The position numbers and the translations under genes were made by a program. 64,000 nt of DNA. Origin: Adenophora triphylla var. japonica. Lineage: Eukaryota > Streptophyta > Magnoliopsida > Asterales > Campanulaceae. Position 1 is the stretch's first letter. Each line of letters starts with the position of its first letter. Shown in pieces: positions 1 through 10,126 of the stretch. The notes beneath the pieces were generated by a model. That model was not told the origin of the DNA and searched no databases. It saw only the letters and a program-made list of their open reading frames with translations. The stretch is taken from NCBI GenBank assembly GCA_022495995.1, contig JAFEMH010001350.1, forward strand, positions 248,001 to 312,000. The letters are read 5' to 3'.

Positions 1-206
1 TCATGTTTTATATAAATAAAAATAATGATATTTATTAAATTAAAATTAATTAACCTCAGCGACGGAATTATTTCGCCGCTAAAGAATTGTATAATTTGAA
101 ACCTATATGACAATTAATTTGTATAAAGTTATATCTAGGGGCGTAAGTGGTTAGGTAGGGACTATTTCCGATTGCTCTCAAGGGTCTCTTGCCTAACAAT
201 ATCTAG

Positions 207-437
207 GTGGCGTTAACAGAGTTAAGTGAGTTTTTTCGAGCGTTAACATCGACCACACTGCTTGTTGATCACATGAAAAAGTTTGAGGAGAGCATCGTAG
301 TGACTTTGTGCAAACTTGAGAAGATATTTCCTCCTTCATTCTTTGATTATATGGAGAATTTACCTGTCCACTTGGCATACGAAGCTAGAGTCGGTGGTCC
401 AGTTCAATACAGATGGATGTATACATTTGAGAGGTAA
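207..437 (+). pseudogene. CACTA transposase (TNP2-like) C-terminal fragment, DUF4218-type
   Basis: The frame reads LPVHLAYEARVGGPVQYRWM near its end, the signature of the DUF4218 region next to the En/Spm TNP2-type transposase domain. The function in intact elements is excision and integration at CACTA termini in the nucleus. Only about 75 codons are open. The first codon is GTG and no ATG precedes the conserved part, so this is an internal exon or fragment. The frame ends just after the conserved block. The catalytic part would lie left of the window if it exists. Confidence 0.75.
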
Positions 438-528
438 TTGAATTTATTCTATTTCTAAATAATTTGAGCATTAACAATATACCTTCTTTAACATTATTTA
501 TGTATTAATCTACGAAGATTAATAATAG

Positions 529-657
529 TTTAAAGTTTTATATGTATTGTGAATGCTTTAGATTATTAGAACTTTAAAGTTTTATATGTATTGTGAATGC
601 TTTATATTTTTAATAGTTTAAAGTTTTATATGTATTGTGAATGCTTTAGATTATTAA
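529..657. repeat. Three tandem copies of a ~45-bp AT-rich repeat
   Basis: The phrase AAAGTTTTATATGTATTGTG followed by AATGCTTTA recurs three times, and a weak fourth trace lies near 1050. It sits in a noncoding (probably intronic or intergenic) part of the CACTA element. Confidence 0.8.
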
Positions 658-710
658 AATTTGTCAACGATTGTTTTAGTTTATTTGGTGAGTGTGCTCT
701 GTCAAAAAAA

Positions 711-1013
711 TAACACGATGGATTGGATTAAAATTGAATTGAATTGAAATAATGTGAGCGAGAAACATACCTCTTCCTCGTGACCTATGAGTCGATAGCT
801 TAATTGATACTCTGTGGGTAATCGATTTCCATGAATCGGAGACTAGTCTCCGATTACAGCATAATCAGACATTGGTCTCCGATTCATGGAAAACGATTAC
901 CCGGAGAGTATCAATTAAGCTGTCAACTCATAGGTCACGAGGACGAGGAAGATTTCTCGCACACATTATTTCAATTCAATTCAATTTAATTTTTAATCAA
1001 ATCCATCGTGTTA
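711..1013. mobile_element. Fold-back MITE (~303 bp) nested in the CACTA element
   Basis: Starting from TAACACGATGG at 711 and CCATCGTGTTA at 1013, the two halves are near-perfect inverted repeats almost to the centre (GATTGGATT / AATCAAATCC; ATACTCTGTGGGTAATCGAT / GATTACCCGGAGAGTAT; CCATGAATCGGAGAC / GTCTCCGATTCATGG). The flanking TA may be the target duplication. No coding sequence is present. The RNA would form one long hairpin. Confidence 0.8.
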
Positions 1014-1120
1014 ATTTTTGTTTTTTCTTGAACATTTAATCTCAAGGAGCTATATGTATTGTGAATATATTGTTTCCTATTGTTAAAGTTGTATATTTTA
1101 ATATTTTTAGTGTATTTAGA

Positions 1121-3067
1121 TATGAGTTCGAGTAGAGAAGGCAGGAAGACACACCCCGTGTACACATCTATTAGTGGGACGCAACCATCCTGAGCTGATA
1201 CAGGTGCTGGTAGTCTGATGATGTCGACCCTACACTTAGCAGTACCAGCTCCACCTCTGTGGCCGATACTCCTACTCCTGTCGATTATGAGGGGAGGACG
1301 TTTCTCCAGATATCGGAACATTATGTACAGTAAGTAACTCTTCATTAATTTGATATAATTTTGTTCCTTTTTGTTTTATATATAATTTATTATTTAAGTT
1401 AAAATGTTATTGTATAAATATACTTGGCAGGTTTGTAGGTGCATACCCTACCCCAGGGACAAAGATTGGGCAGTATTGGCGGTCTCGGGTCATGCCAGAG
1501 TTTTGGCCCAACTGAAAATCATTGCCACGGGAGGAGAAGGAGAATGCTTGAGAGGAGTTTAAGGTAATGTGTTAATGGTTTTTTTTAAAAAAAACTTAAA
1601 TGTTAGTTTGTTATTAAAATGTTATAATTAATAATGATTATACTCTTTTAGTTTTGTAATGTTATCATTATATGTTGTAGTTGAAATTTACATGGAGGCC
1701 GGATATCGACGAGGCGTCGGTTAAATATGTTTTCAAGAAACAGTGTTCGAAGTTATTTCAGGATCATATTGGTAACATATTTATCTATCCTTAATTAGTT
1801 TAATTAACAATGATTATACTCTTTTAATTTTATAATGTTATCATTATATGTTTACGAGATATTCATATTTTTTATAGGTATGACGAAGTCTAAATTTTAT
1901 ATTAAGCGGCTCGAGGCGAAATTATAGCCCTTGACACCTCCTTGGATGACCGAGGAGGTGTTTCTTCGCTTTTGCGAACATTGGTCGTCGGATGGGGCGA
2001 TAGCTATCGCCCAACAGGCTCGAACAAATAGAGCAGGCTCCACGGGGTCGGCGACAAAGCATACGATGGGGACGATACCAGTCGACGAGCATCACTACCG
2101 TATGATATGTATGTTAGTTTAAATGTAGTGTATGCATGCTTTGAAATCAGTTTATGTACGTATGTTAGCTGGGAGCCATGTTGATGCTATGAAATCCATG
2201 GTTTTAGTTGAATTGACTTTGAAACCAAACAGGACGGTTGTATGCACGTTGTTGGTGGGTGTTAGTGTAAATGATAAGAAATACATGGGGTGTTAGTTTA
2301 AATGTAGTGTATGCATGCTTTTAAATAGGTTTATGTACGTATGTTAGCTGGGAGCCATGTTGATGCTATGAAATCCATGGTTTTAGTGTAAATGTAGTGC
2401 GTGTTTTCTTTTCTAAGATTACCCCTAAATCCTAATTAATGAATTAAGTAAATATTATACTCACAACTTTCGTGATTAAAGAGAACATTTTTTTATCACA
2501 AGGATAATATGGGAAGCTAAATGTTGTGCATTTATACCATTTCAAAATAATAATCTCGCTTATTTTATTTATAGGAAAAGGAACATGGGCCGGATGTCAG
2601 TTTTTTGGATGTTTTCGTTAGCACCCATGTTCTAGCTCCTACATCGCCCGATCAACCTCCGCAATGGGTTGACGATCGCTCTGCTAATGCCTTTGTAAGT
2701 AAATTTATTTATATTTAAATGACTTGATTTTGAATATGTAAATTTATTTATGTACATTACATTGTGTATATGATTATATTTGTTTGTTTTATTTTGACAG
2801 AGTACATATCAAGCCACCGTTGTTCCCGAAGGTACTCCTCCCGGCCAGCCCGTTCCTTTCGTGCCTGAAGTTTGGCGCTCGGTCACCTCGGATGGACATC
2901 CAAAGAGAGGAGACCGAGTGTTAGGGATGGGGGATTACGGGCTGCAATGCCCATCGACGTCGACCGGCCGTCGGCCAAATCTTTTCACGCCCTATACTCG
3001 GTATAATGATCCGAGGATCGACATTCTGGAGGATCAGCTGGCTGATATTTGGTTTTTAGATTTATAG
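1121..3067 (+). pseudogene. CACTA second protein, Transposase_24 (Ptta/En/Spm)-like, multi-exon remnant
   Basis: Several plus-strand pieces match the plant Transposase_24 layout. An N-terminal piece starts at ATG 1121 and is broken by TGA near 1190. A piece around 1681-1770 encodes KFTWRPDIDEASVKYVFKK. The piece at 1879-2100 encodes PPWMTEEVFLRFCEHW and ends in the KHTMGTIP motif. The piece at 2575-2694 encodes EKEHGPDVSFLDVF, and the last at 2801-3067 ends in DILEDQLADIWFLDL. GTAAGT donors near 1341 and 2695 and AG acceptors before 2575 and 2801 support introns. In-frame stops near 1190, 1515 and 1926 show it is dead. The family is thought to encode the element's second, DNA-binding protein. 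Confidence 0.7.
2112..2387. repeat. 97-bp direct duplication separated by ~82 bp
   Basis: Segments 2112-2208 and 2291-2387 are almost identical (TGTTAGTTTAAATGTAGTG ... GAAATCCATGGTTTTAGT). The spacer is unique. It lies in an intron-like stretch of the decayed transposase gene. Confidence 0.85.
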
Positions 3068-3154
3068 TTTTAGTTTTATTAATTGAATTGTTATATCAGG
3101 TACAAAAAAATTTGGTTTATTGATATTTTAATTTTTTTTTTATTTTATTGCATT

Positions 3155-3756
3155 ATCAGCGACGGAAATTTCCGTCGCCGTATTAATTAATTTTAATTAA
3201 ATTTTTATTTCAGCGACGGAAATTTCCGCCGCTATGTCAATTTATTTTAATTTAATTTAATTTAAATTTTATTTTTACCGGCGGAATATTCCGTCGATGA
3301 AATAAAAATTTGATTAAATTAATTAATACAGCGACGAAAATTTCCGTCGCTGAATTAATTTAATTTAATTTAATTTTTATATCAGCGACGGAAATTTCCG
3401 CCGGTGAAATTAAAAATTAATTAAATTAAATTATCTCAGCGACGAAAATTTTCGCCGCTGAATTAATTCATTTTAATTAAATTTTTATTTCACCGGCGGA
3501 ATATTCCGTCGCTGAAATAAAAATTAAATTAAATTAAATTAATTCAGCAACGAAAATTTCCGTCGCTAATATCAAATGATCACCGACGGAATATTAATTC
3601 CGTCGGTAAATCAAAAGTATATCGACGGAATTTGGTCCGTCGGACCACTGCGGCGGGATGATAGCGGCGGACCACCGACGGAATTTTTCCGTCGGTGTTT
3701 AACTTTAGCGACGGAATATTGACTTTAGCGGCGGAAATTTCCGCCGCTAAAACATA
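3155..3756. repeat. CACTA subterminal repeat field, right end
   Basis: About fourteen copies of a short palindrome-prone motif, CAGCGACGGAAATTTCCGTC or its variants (GGCGGAATATTCCGTCG), are separated by AATTAAATT spacers. In this superfamily such arrays bind the element's own protein near the termini. Confidence 0.85.
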
Positions 3757-3770
3757 TTTTTCTGGTAGTG

Positions 3771-4310
3771 ACCCTCGGCATGAATCTCATGCAAAATGGT
3801 TTGAAACTCATCAACATGAGATTTCACACTTTTGCTGTCTACCATCTTAAAATCAAGAAAGTGGGCAACAATGAACTTCTTTGTTCCCGCATCCTCAATT
3901 TTATATTTGTGGTCCAAAGACCCCCATAATTCCTTAGCAAATTTCTTTTCATTAAACACATTGTAAAGAGAATCTGAAAGTGAATTGAGGACATAATTTC
4001 TGCACAAGTACTCCCCATGTTTCTATGTTTCAACCGCAGCCAAGGTTGTTACATCCGTTTAATTCTCACTCACCTTTGGCATATCCTCTTTCATATATTT
4101 AGCCAAATTCAAGGTAGTGAGATAGAAATGCATCTTTTGTTGCCAACGATTAAAATCGTGGCCAACAAACTTCTCAGGTTTTTCAGCATAAGGGGTCGGG
4201 ATATAGATCGTTGGAGGGTTAGTCACAATAGTCGAGCCACTTTCATTTCCAGTTTGTGGTCCAGTTTGGGATCAAATTCGGGTCTCCATAGTGTTGGTAT
4301 CAGTCGCCAT
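3771..4310 (-). pseudogene. Ty1/copia gag (UBN2-type) N-terminal fragment
   Basis: Read on the minus strand from ATG at 4310, the frame gives PEKFVGHDFNRWQQKMHFYL and then [20 protein letters not shown], the gag (UBN2) region of copia retrotransposons, which forms the virus-like particle. It has a TGA at codon 13 and a later TAA in VSEN*TDV, so it cannot be translated as one protein. The left side is cut by the CACTA insertion at 3770, and the downstream pol part is not in the window. Confidence 0.8.
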
Positions 4311-4970
4311 ATGAAACACAACAACTTGTTAGTATAAAGTTTATAAACAGTTTAAAAAGATCTGTAATTGACTCCCTCTGTTAGGGAATATGTCTTAAGA
4401 TTGTTACAAACTTGTAGAAGGAGAAATTACAGAAAATTAAAATGAAGCAGAAAATTAAACTGAAAATACAAAAGAAAAAACTAGTCGTTGTTGTTGCACG
4501 AGCCCAATGATAATCACTGTCTCCTTAAGACATATTCATCCCTTCACCGAGTGTGCTTGAGTTTGGTGGAACGCCTGTCTCCCAGGATAGAACGTACGGA
4601 CCGGGGATACTTTGCACCTAAGTATCCCGGCGTGCTGAAACGTGCTTGGACAGTATCACCTCATGATAACTACGTATGCAAGGAGACCAAGGAATAGAAT
4701 AACAATATGTAGCAAACGAGATGGAGGAGGATTGTCTTCTTGGGTGTTTTCGTTTTCAGTTGTGGTTTTTTTCTTTGTTGTTGTCAACAACATATTATAG
4801 CTTCAACCAAGATCAAAACTGAAAATATATGATTTAATCCGGTAATAAACATCCATTATTCCGAAATTAAAAACCATTAATCCGAAAATATTAATCATAA
4901 TTATTTCGATTTTAGCTTTTCACATTTAATACTTGATTGTTACACATTTGAAATCAAACAGTCAAGATTC

Positions 4971-5106
4971 TCGGTAGAGCATGCTAGCCCAGGCCTTGCT
5001 CGGTTGTGTCACCACCAGTGCTTGGCCGAGCATACCTATCCAGAAACTATCCCTTCTGTTAGGCTCTGCTCGGGCGAGTCACCAGCTTGCTCGGTCGAGC
5101 ATATCA
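4971..5106. repeat. Array of GC-rich near-palindromes, GCTCGG-YCGAGC type
   Basis: Five diverged copies occur: CTCGGTAGAGCATG, GCTCGGTTGTGTC, GCTTGGCCGAGCAT, GCTCGGGCGAGTC and GCTCGGTCGAGCAT. They lie upstream of a TATA-like site on the minus strand. The same core is found in the copia-4 leader (61915-62160). Confidence 0.75.
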
Positions 5107-5609
5107 ATGTAAAACAAAATAATAGCAAAAGGTGGGCTTGTCTACGGTGCTACATTCGTGTCCGCAGGACGCGCACATGCACGAGTACGCACCTCGCAAG
5201 CCAAATTGGAACTTGATTTGCACCCCCCTTGCGCGCGAGAGAGAGCCTCTATGCTACATAATCTTGAACACTACTCTATTGCTCAAGTCTTTATACTAGC
5301 ACTAAGTTCATTTCCTTACCAATGTGGGACAACTCCACTTTCCTTTTACTTTGAGCGTTTATATCTCATCCAATGTGAGATAACTTCATTCCCTTAGCAA
5401 TGTGGGATAACTCAAGTTTTTCCTTTCCAACCCACTTACTTTGAGCATTCATATCTTATTCATCCGACAACCATTTTGGACAAATAAATATTTGATTTCT
5501 TGTTCTCATGGAGTAGAACACAAACTCATAAACAAATTAGTAATTTTACAAAATTACCCTTTAGGAAAAAATCTATAATTTCCTTCAAAAGCACACTATT
5601 TTCCAACCC

Positions 5610-5822
5610 CCTTTACCATTGTGGGTCGTGGACGGACGCCCACTGCACTCCCCTTGAGCCGTCCTTGAGTGCATGTAGCTAGGTTGCCCTTGATATGGAT
5701 TTGTAAATATAAGTTTAGGGACCTTTACCATCGTGGGCCGTGGACGGACACCCACTGCACTCCTCTTGAGCCGTCCTTGAGTGCATGCAGCTAGGTTGCC
5801 CTTGATATGGATTTGTAAATAT
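5610..5822. repeat. ~101-bp direct duplication
   Basis: Segments 5610-5710 and 5722-5822 are near-identical (CCTTTACCATTGTGGGTCGT ... GATATGGATTTGTAAATAT). They are separated by 11 bp and lie in the probable LTR. Confidence 0.9.
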
Positions 5823-5833
5823 TAATGGGACAC

Positions 5834-6275
5834 TATACTCTTAGGCTCTGGAAGAACATGCATAAGTTGTAAAGATGACTGCTTAGTCAGTACAATTCAA
5901 CCGCACAATACTCAGGTGTAAACGATCCAAATTAAATCAGGTTCAAATGAATGACCGACGTTGTTGATGGGGCGGGAGTGTCAAAAAACAATATTACCCT
6001 AGATGAACCGACCAGATTACAAGAAATGAGATTGTTGTGCAGTTTAACCGCACAGACCCAATATCCGTGTTATAAATACTACGTAAAAATAAGGATGTCA
6101 TCAAAATAAACTCCAATAAATGAAAGTTACAAAAATCTTGAATAGAAAATCTGTTGATGGCCTGAAAAACTTGTTTACAAATGGTATGTAGTGTCAACTA
6201 ACTTATACTGCATACTAAAAACAAATAAGCCAAAGAATGCTGATGTTCCACTTTGTTATGATTTTGGACAAATAA
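5834..6275. other. Host sequence downstream of peptide gene A
   Basis: No gene is supported here. The start (TTAGGCTCTGG ... AAGTTGTAAAGATGA) matches 10311-10345, and the end shares phrases with the 3' flanks of genes B and D (for example GCCAAAGAATGTTGATGTTC near 17620). It is therefore part of the tandemly repeated host block. Confidence 0.55.
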
Positions 6276-6458
6276 CTATAAGCGCGAAAGTTGAGATCCA
6301 ATGGGGAAGTAGGTCATTGGAATTGGAGCACTACTCGTCTTCTTTGACTTGGTCTTCTTCAAAATGGTATCGGAACTTTTTGATGGAGAGTTATCGGCTT
6401 CACATGAAACTTTGGTGGAATCAGGGAAGCAACTAAAGAGGTTTAAGAAGAAGGCCAT
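6276..6458 (-). CDS. Small peptide gene A (60 aa), unrecognised tandem family
   Basis: ATG at 6458 and stop at 6276 give a 60-residue protein that begins MAFFLNLFSCF and ends PIPMTYFPIGSQLSRL. The same start, a KVSCE motif near residue 16 and the [YF]P[VI]GSQLSRL end recur in seven other copies in the window, while the middle is variable and rich in Lys and Ser. Conservation of both ends, with in-frame length changes only in the middle, argues for a real gene. Two cysteines (about residues 10 and 19) are constant. The hydrophobic start is too short and aromatic for a clear signal peptide. No intron is apparent. I do not recognise the family and assign no function. Confidence 0.7.
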   Translation of the reverse strand: MAFFLNLFSCFPDSTKVSCEADNSPSKSSDTILKKTKSKKTSSAPIPMTYFPIGSQLSRL

Positions 6459-6527
6459 TTGAGAATTTTAAAAGACAAAGGACTGTGTTTGAATCGAGGA
6501 GATAATAATATTCTCACTTGATCAATG

Positions 6528-6538
6528 TATATTTATAT
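6528..6538 (-). promoter_or_regulatory. TATA box of peptide gene A
   Basis: The minus strand reads CATATAAATATAC about 70-80 bp before the ATG. Genes B, D and F have a TATAAATA or TATAAATT at the same relative place. Confidence 0.65.
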
Positions 6539-6658
6539 GCAGAGTTGGAATGTAATAAAGCAAGAAAATGCCCAGCTTCCTTCCAAGCTCCTCGATGAAT
6601 CTTCCAGTCTCCAGAGACCACTTTTTTTTTTTTTGTGAATGAAAAGGATGTTTTTTTT

Positions 6659-6766
6659 GACACCATATTCAGGTGCCGTGCTACCTAAATCAGATTTGGA
6701 TATTCAACATATATAAACGTGACATTTACTAATGAAAATGATGTTTTTTGACACCATATGCAGGTG
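6659..6766 (-). promoter_or_regulatory. Conserved CACC(N7)GGTG upstream motif, two copies
   Basis: GACACCATATTCAGGTG (6659-6675) and GACACCATATGCAGGTG (6750-6766) lie about 200 and 290 bp upstream of gene A. The same 17-mer is found upstream of D (17995, 34971) and, slightly diverged, of B (33487, ~63946). Its arms, CACC and GGTG, form an inverted repeat. A regulatory role is inferred from conservation only. Confidence 0.45.
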
Positions 6767-6829
6767 ATGTGCCTAAAACAGATTTGAATTTTCTAAATAT
6801 ATAACCACTACAAGGAAAATCGGATTTAG

Positions 6830-7290
6830 AGACGGAAAATTAGAGACGGACGAAATCTGTAGCTAATTTGGCGACAGATTAGAGACAGAACCAAAAATCA
6901 GAGACGGATTCGAATTCCGTCTCTAAATTAGAGATGAATTCAGATTCCATCTCTAATTCAGAGACGGAATATGAATCCGTCTCTAATTCAGAGACGAAAT
7001 CTGATTCCGTCTCTAATTTAGAGACGGATTCAGATTCCGTCACTAAATTTTAGAGACGGGTTTTTTATTTGTCTCTAAAATAGAGACAGATTCAGAATCC
7101 GTCTCTAAATTAGAGATAGATTCAGAATCCGTCTCTAAATTAGAGACAGATTCAGAATCCGTCTCTAAACTTTAGAGATAGATTTTAACCCGTCTCTAAT
7201 TTAGAGACAAATTTTTGAATCCGTCTCTAATTTAGTGACAGATTCAACATCTGTCTCTAAAATTTAGAGGCAGATTTAGTATCCGTCTCT
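6830..7290. repeat. CACTA subterminal repeats, left (GAGACGGATT...CCGTCTCTAA)
   Basis: Well over a dozen inverted and direct copies of TTAGAGACGGATTC and AATCCGTCTCTAA are packed without spacers. The right end (9755-10105) has the same core with the variants GCGACGG and TAGCTACGG. Confidence 0.9.
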
Positions 7291-7293
7291 AAA

Positions 7294-8530
7294 TTTGACT
7301 TTTCTTCTATATACTTTCATTTGTTTAGTTTTTTTCTATCTTTTTTTATATATCTTTTTCTAAAAGAAACCACTAATTAACAAAGGCTAAAATATTGTTT
7401 TCTAGTCAATAAAACTTTTTTTAAAAAATAAAAAATAAATATAGGGTAGTCCGTCCCTCTTTTGACTTTTCTTCTATATACTTTCATTTGTTTAGTTTTT
7501 TTCTATCTTTTTTTATATAACTTTTCTAAAAAAAAAAACCACTAATTAACAAAGGCTAAAATAATGTTTTCTAGTCAATAATTTTTTTTTAAAAAAATAA
7601 AAAATAAATATAGGGTAGTCCGTCCCTCTTGACTTTTCTTCTATATACTTTCATTTGTTTAGTTTTTTTCTATCTTTTTTTATATAACTTTTTCTAAAAA
7701 AACCACTGATTAACAAAGGCTAAAATATTGTTTTCTAGTCAATAAAATTTTTTTAAAAAAATAAAAAATAAATATAGGGTAGTCCGTCCCTCTTTTGACT
7801 TTTCTTCTATATACTTTCATTTGTTTAGTTTTTTTCTATCTTTTTTCTATAACTTTTTCTAAAAAAACCACTGATTAACAAAGGCTAAAATATTGTTTTC
7901 TAGTCAATAATTTTTTTTAAAAAAAATAAAAAATAAATATAGGGTAGTCCGTCCCTCTTTTGACTTTTCTTCTATATACTTTCATTTGTTAAGTTTTTTT
8001 CTATCTTTTTTTCTATAACTTTTTCTAAAAAAACTACTGATTAACAAAGGCTAAAATATTGTTTTCTAGTCAATAAAATATTTTTTAAAAAAATAAGAAA
8101 TAAATATTGGGTAGTCCGTCCCTCTTTTGACTTTTCTTCTATATACTTTCATTTGTTTAGTTTTTTTCTATCTTTTTTTATATAATTTTTTCTAAAAAAA
8201 AAACCACTGATTAACAAAGGCTAAAATACTATTTTCTAGTCAATAAAATTTTTTTTAAAAAATGAAAAATAAATATAGGGTAGTCCGTCCCTCTTTTGAC
8301 TTTTCTTCTATATACTTTCATTTGTTTAGTTTTTTTCTATCTTTTTTTCTATAACTTTTTCTAAAAAAAATTAATGATTAACAAAGGCTAAAATATTGTT
8401 TTCTAGTCAATAAAAATTTAAAAAAAAAATAAAAAATAAATATAGGGTAGTCCGTCCCTCTTTTGACTTTTCTTCTATATACTTTCATTTGTTTAGTTTT
8501 CTTCTATATACTTTCATTTGTTTAGGGTTT
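7294..8530. repeat. ~165-bp tandem repeat, seven full copies plus a partial
   Basis: The phrase TTGACTTTTCTTCTATATAC recurs at about 7294, 7461, 7629, 7796, 7960, 8127, 8297 and 8463. Each unit has CTTTTTCTAAAAAAA, ACAAAGGCTAAAATATTG and TAGGGTAGTCCGTCCCTC in the same order. Differences are mostly in T and A run lengths. Confidence 0.95.
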
Positions 8531-8726
8531 AGGGGATAGGGTATAGGGTTTAGGATTTAGAGTTTAGGGTTTAGGGTATAGGGTATAGGATTTAGGGTAT
8601 AGGGTATAAGATTTAGGATTTAGGGTTAAGGGTATAGGGTTTAGGGTTTAGGGTTTAGGGTTTAGGGTTTAGGATTTAGGGTATAGGGTATAGGGTTTAG
8701 GGTTTAGGGTTTAGGGTATAGGGTGA
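8522..8726. repeat. Telomere-like TTTAGGG array with TATAGGG variants
   Basis: About 29 seven-base units alternate between TTTAGGG, TATAGGG and TTTAGGA. This is the plant telomere unit in degenerate form, inside a transposon and far from any chromosome-end signature. Confidence 0.9.
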
Positions 8727-9530
8727 AATAAATATAAGTACGTGATGTGGCATTGTTTGATTGGATTTTAAAATTTCACGCGGATTATGGGCCAAGGCGA
8801 AATCCGACCATTCAATAGATTTAATCAAACGGCCCACAATATTCCAAACAAACACAATCCCTCCCTCTCCCTATTTCTCTCTCTCTCTCTCTCCTCTCTT
8901 CAATATCATTTTCAACGCCTGGAAGTGAACCACCGTTTTCTCTCTCTCTCATTTCCCAGCTCCCTCACCGTCCCTTCAGGGTACGCCGTCGCTAGAGCAG
9001 CTACTGATACCTTCACCCTCCGTCACTCTCTCTATTTCTCTCCCTTCAACAAACACAAACAGCCTCCCCATTCCCTATTATCTCTTCACCTTACGCCGCC
9101 ACCACTACCGTCACCTCTCGCCGTCGTCACCCTCCGCCCTCCATCACTCTCTCTCTTTCTCCATTTGTAGTCTCTGTCGAACCTCGGTAGGAGCCAATCG
9201 AGGAGAAGGTGGAGAAGCACCGGCAGATCCGGCGACAAACACAACAACGAAGTACGAAATTGGGTTTGGTTTTTTAGTTTCTGTTTTTCGATTTTCAATT
9301 TGATTGATTTTCGATTAGTTTCTTTGTTTGATCTGTTTTTCAATTTGTTTTCCATTGTTGGGTTTGGTTTTTTGGTGGTGAATCTGGCGATGGTGGAAGA
9401 TCTGGTGATGGTGGCACCGGTGATTGAGACGGTGGTAGGGTTGCTGGTGGTTAGACGGTGGTGTGTTGCTGGTGGTTAGACGGCGCCGGTGAGGTTGCTG
9501 TTGGTGGAAGGTTGTGAGGAATGTTTGAGT
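8727..9530 (+). other. Possible captured host promoter and 5' leader inside the CACTA element
   Basis: The stretch has GGGCCAA (about 8789) and GGCCCAC (about 8832), which are site II-like motifs, and then a long CTCTCT-rich tract (8865-9165) like a plant 5' untranslated leader. Together with the telomere box next to it, this arrangement resembles promoters of translation-related plant genes. From about 9360 it becomes rich in GGTGGT. The 127-codon frame at 8787-9170 is low-complexity Ser/Leu/Pro and I do not believe it is coding. The gene of origin is unknown. Confidence 0.4.
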
Positions 9531-9754
9531 ATAAAAGAAGTTTAGGGATCAAAGTGTAATTATGAAATATCAAGGACTTATTTGAGATTAATAAAAATTA
9601 AGGGACTGATTTGAGAATAAGAAAAATTAAGGGACTGATTTAATATATATTTAAAAATATATATTAATATATTTTAAATATATATGTATATATATTTAAA
9701 ATATATTAATATATATTTTTAAATATATATATACTTTTTTTTTTTTAAAAATTA
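9531..9754. other. AT-rich spacer in CACTA element
   Basis: There is no gene. Phrases such as AAATTAAGGGACTGATTT repeat twice, followed by a palindromic TATATATTTAAAATATA tract at about 9644-9735. Confidence 0.7.
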
Positions 9755-10105
9755 TCAATTTAGCGACGGAAATATCCGTCGCTAAAATGGTTCGGAAATA
9801 AAACGAGAATTTAAATAGAGACGAAAAATTTGTCGCTAATCCGTAGACGGTCATATCTGTAGCTAATTTAGACACGGGCATATCTGTCTCTAATTTAGAG
9901 ACGGACATATCTGTCTCTAATTTAGAGACGGCCATATCTGTCTCTAAATTAGAGATGAATATATCCGTCTCTAAAATAGCTACAAAATAGCGACGCCCAA
10001 TTTAGCGACAAACCTGCACCCACAGAATAGCTACGGAACAAATTCGTAGCTAAACACGATTTAGCTACGGAATCTTCATTTTAGCTACGGAATTTGCCGT
10101 AGCTA
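9755..10105. repeat. CACTA subterminal repeats, right
   Basis: Inverted copies of TAGCGACGGAAATATCCGTC, TTAGAGACGGACATATCTG and TAGCTACGGAA lie next to the right terminal repeat. Confidence 0.85.
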
Positions 10106-10126
10106 AAATGGATTTTCCTTGTAGTG

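Larger units (their letters stand above)
1..3770 (+). mobile_element. CACTA (En/Spm) transposon, right part; left end outside window
   Basis: The right end is visible: the last 14 bases (3757-3770) read as CACTACCAGAAAAA on the minus strand, the canonical CACTA terminal inverted repeat. Inside this end is a dense field of subterminal repeats built on GCGACGGAAATTTCCGTCGC. Two decayed plus-strand gene remnants match the two proteins of such elements (a TNP2-like transposase end and a Transposase_24-like protein). The element lies in a copia gag fragment that resumes at 3771. The 3-bp target duplication cannot be checked because the left end is off the window. Confidence 0.85.
4379..5833 (-). 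mobile_element. Probable 5' LTR and leader of the same copia fragment (bounds uncertain)
   Basis: The region lies upstream of the gag fragment. On the minus strand its proximal end reads ...CCCTAACA, a usual copia LTR end. A possible distal end, TGTCCC, is at 5833, where host-like sequence begins. A TATA-like CTATAATA lies near 4791-4800, and GC-rich near-palindromes lie upstream of it (4971-5106). 'CAATGTGGGACAA' phrases typical of plant LTRs occur near 5320-5410. There is only one copy in the window, so no LTR pair can be compared, and I see no clear primer site at 4313-4378. Short open frames here are not convincing genes. Confidence 0.4.
6806..10126. mobile_element. Non-autonomous CACTA element carrying tandem repeats and a promoter-like segment
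   Basis: Terminal repeats CACTACAAGGAAAATC (6806) and its complement (ending 10126) are perfect and flanked by the 3-bp duplication AAC (6803-6805, 10127-10129). Joining the flanks restores a stretch homologous to 16765-16800 (ATATATATGACGTGGCAATAAC), which is an empty-site check. Inside are subterminal repeats at both ends, a ~165-bp tandem repeat, a telomere-like array and a TC-rich leader-like segment. No transposase is visible, so it must depend on one supplied in trans. Confidence 0.9.

Noticed and set aside
4488..5397. Three short plus-strand frames in the probable copia LTR
   Set aside because: No domain, no paralog, and they overlap LTR-like regulatory sequence.
6191..6436. 81-codon plus-strand frame opposite peptide gene A
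   Set aside because: Antisense shadow; the minus-strand frame is the one conserved among paralogs.
8522..8726. True chromosome end
   Set aside because: Only ~200 bp, degenerate, and enclosed by a transposon with target duplication.
8787..9170. 127-codon frame in the CACTA element
   Set aside because: Low-complexity Ser/Leu/Pro from CT-rich sequence; better explained as an untranslated leader.
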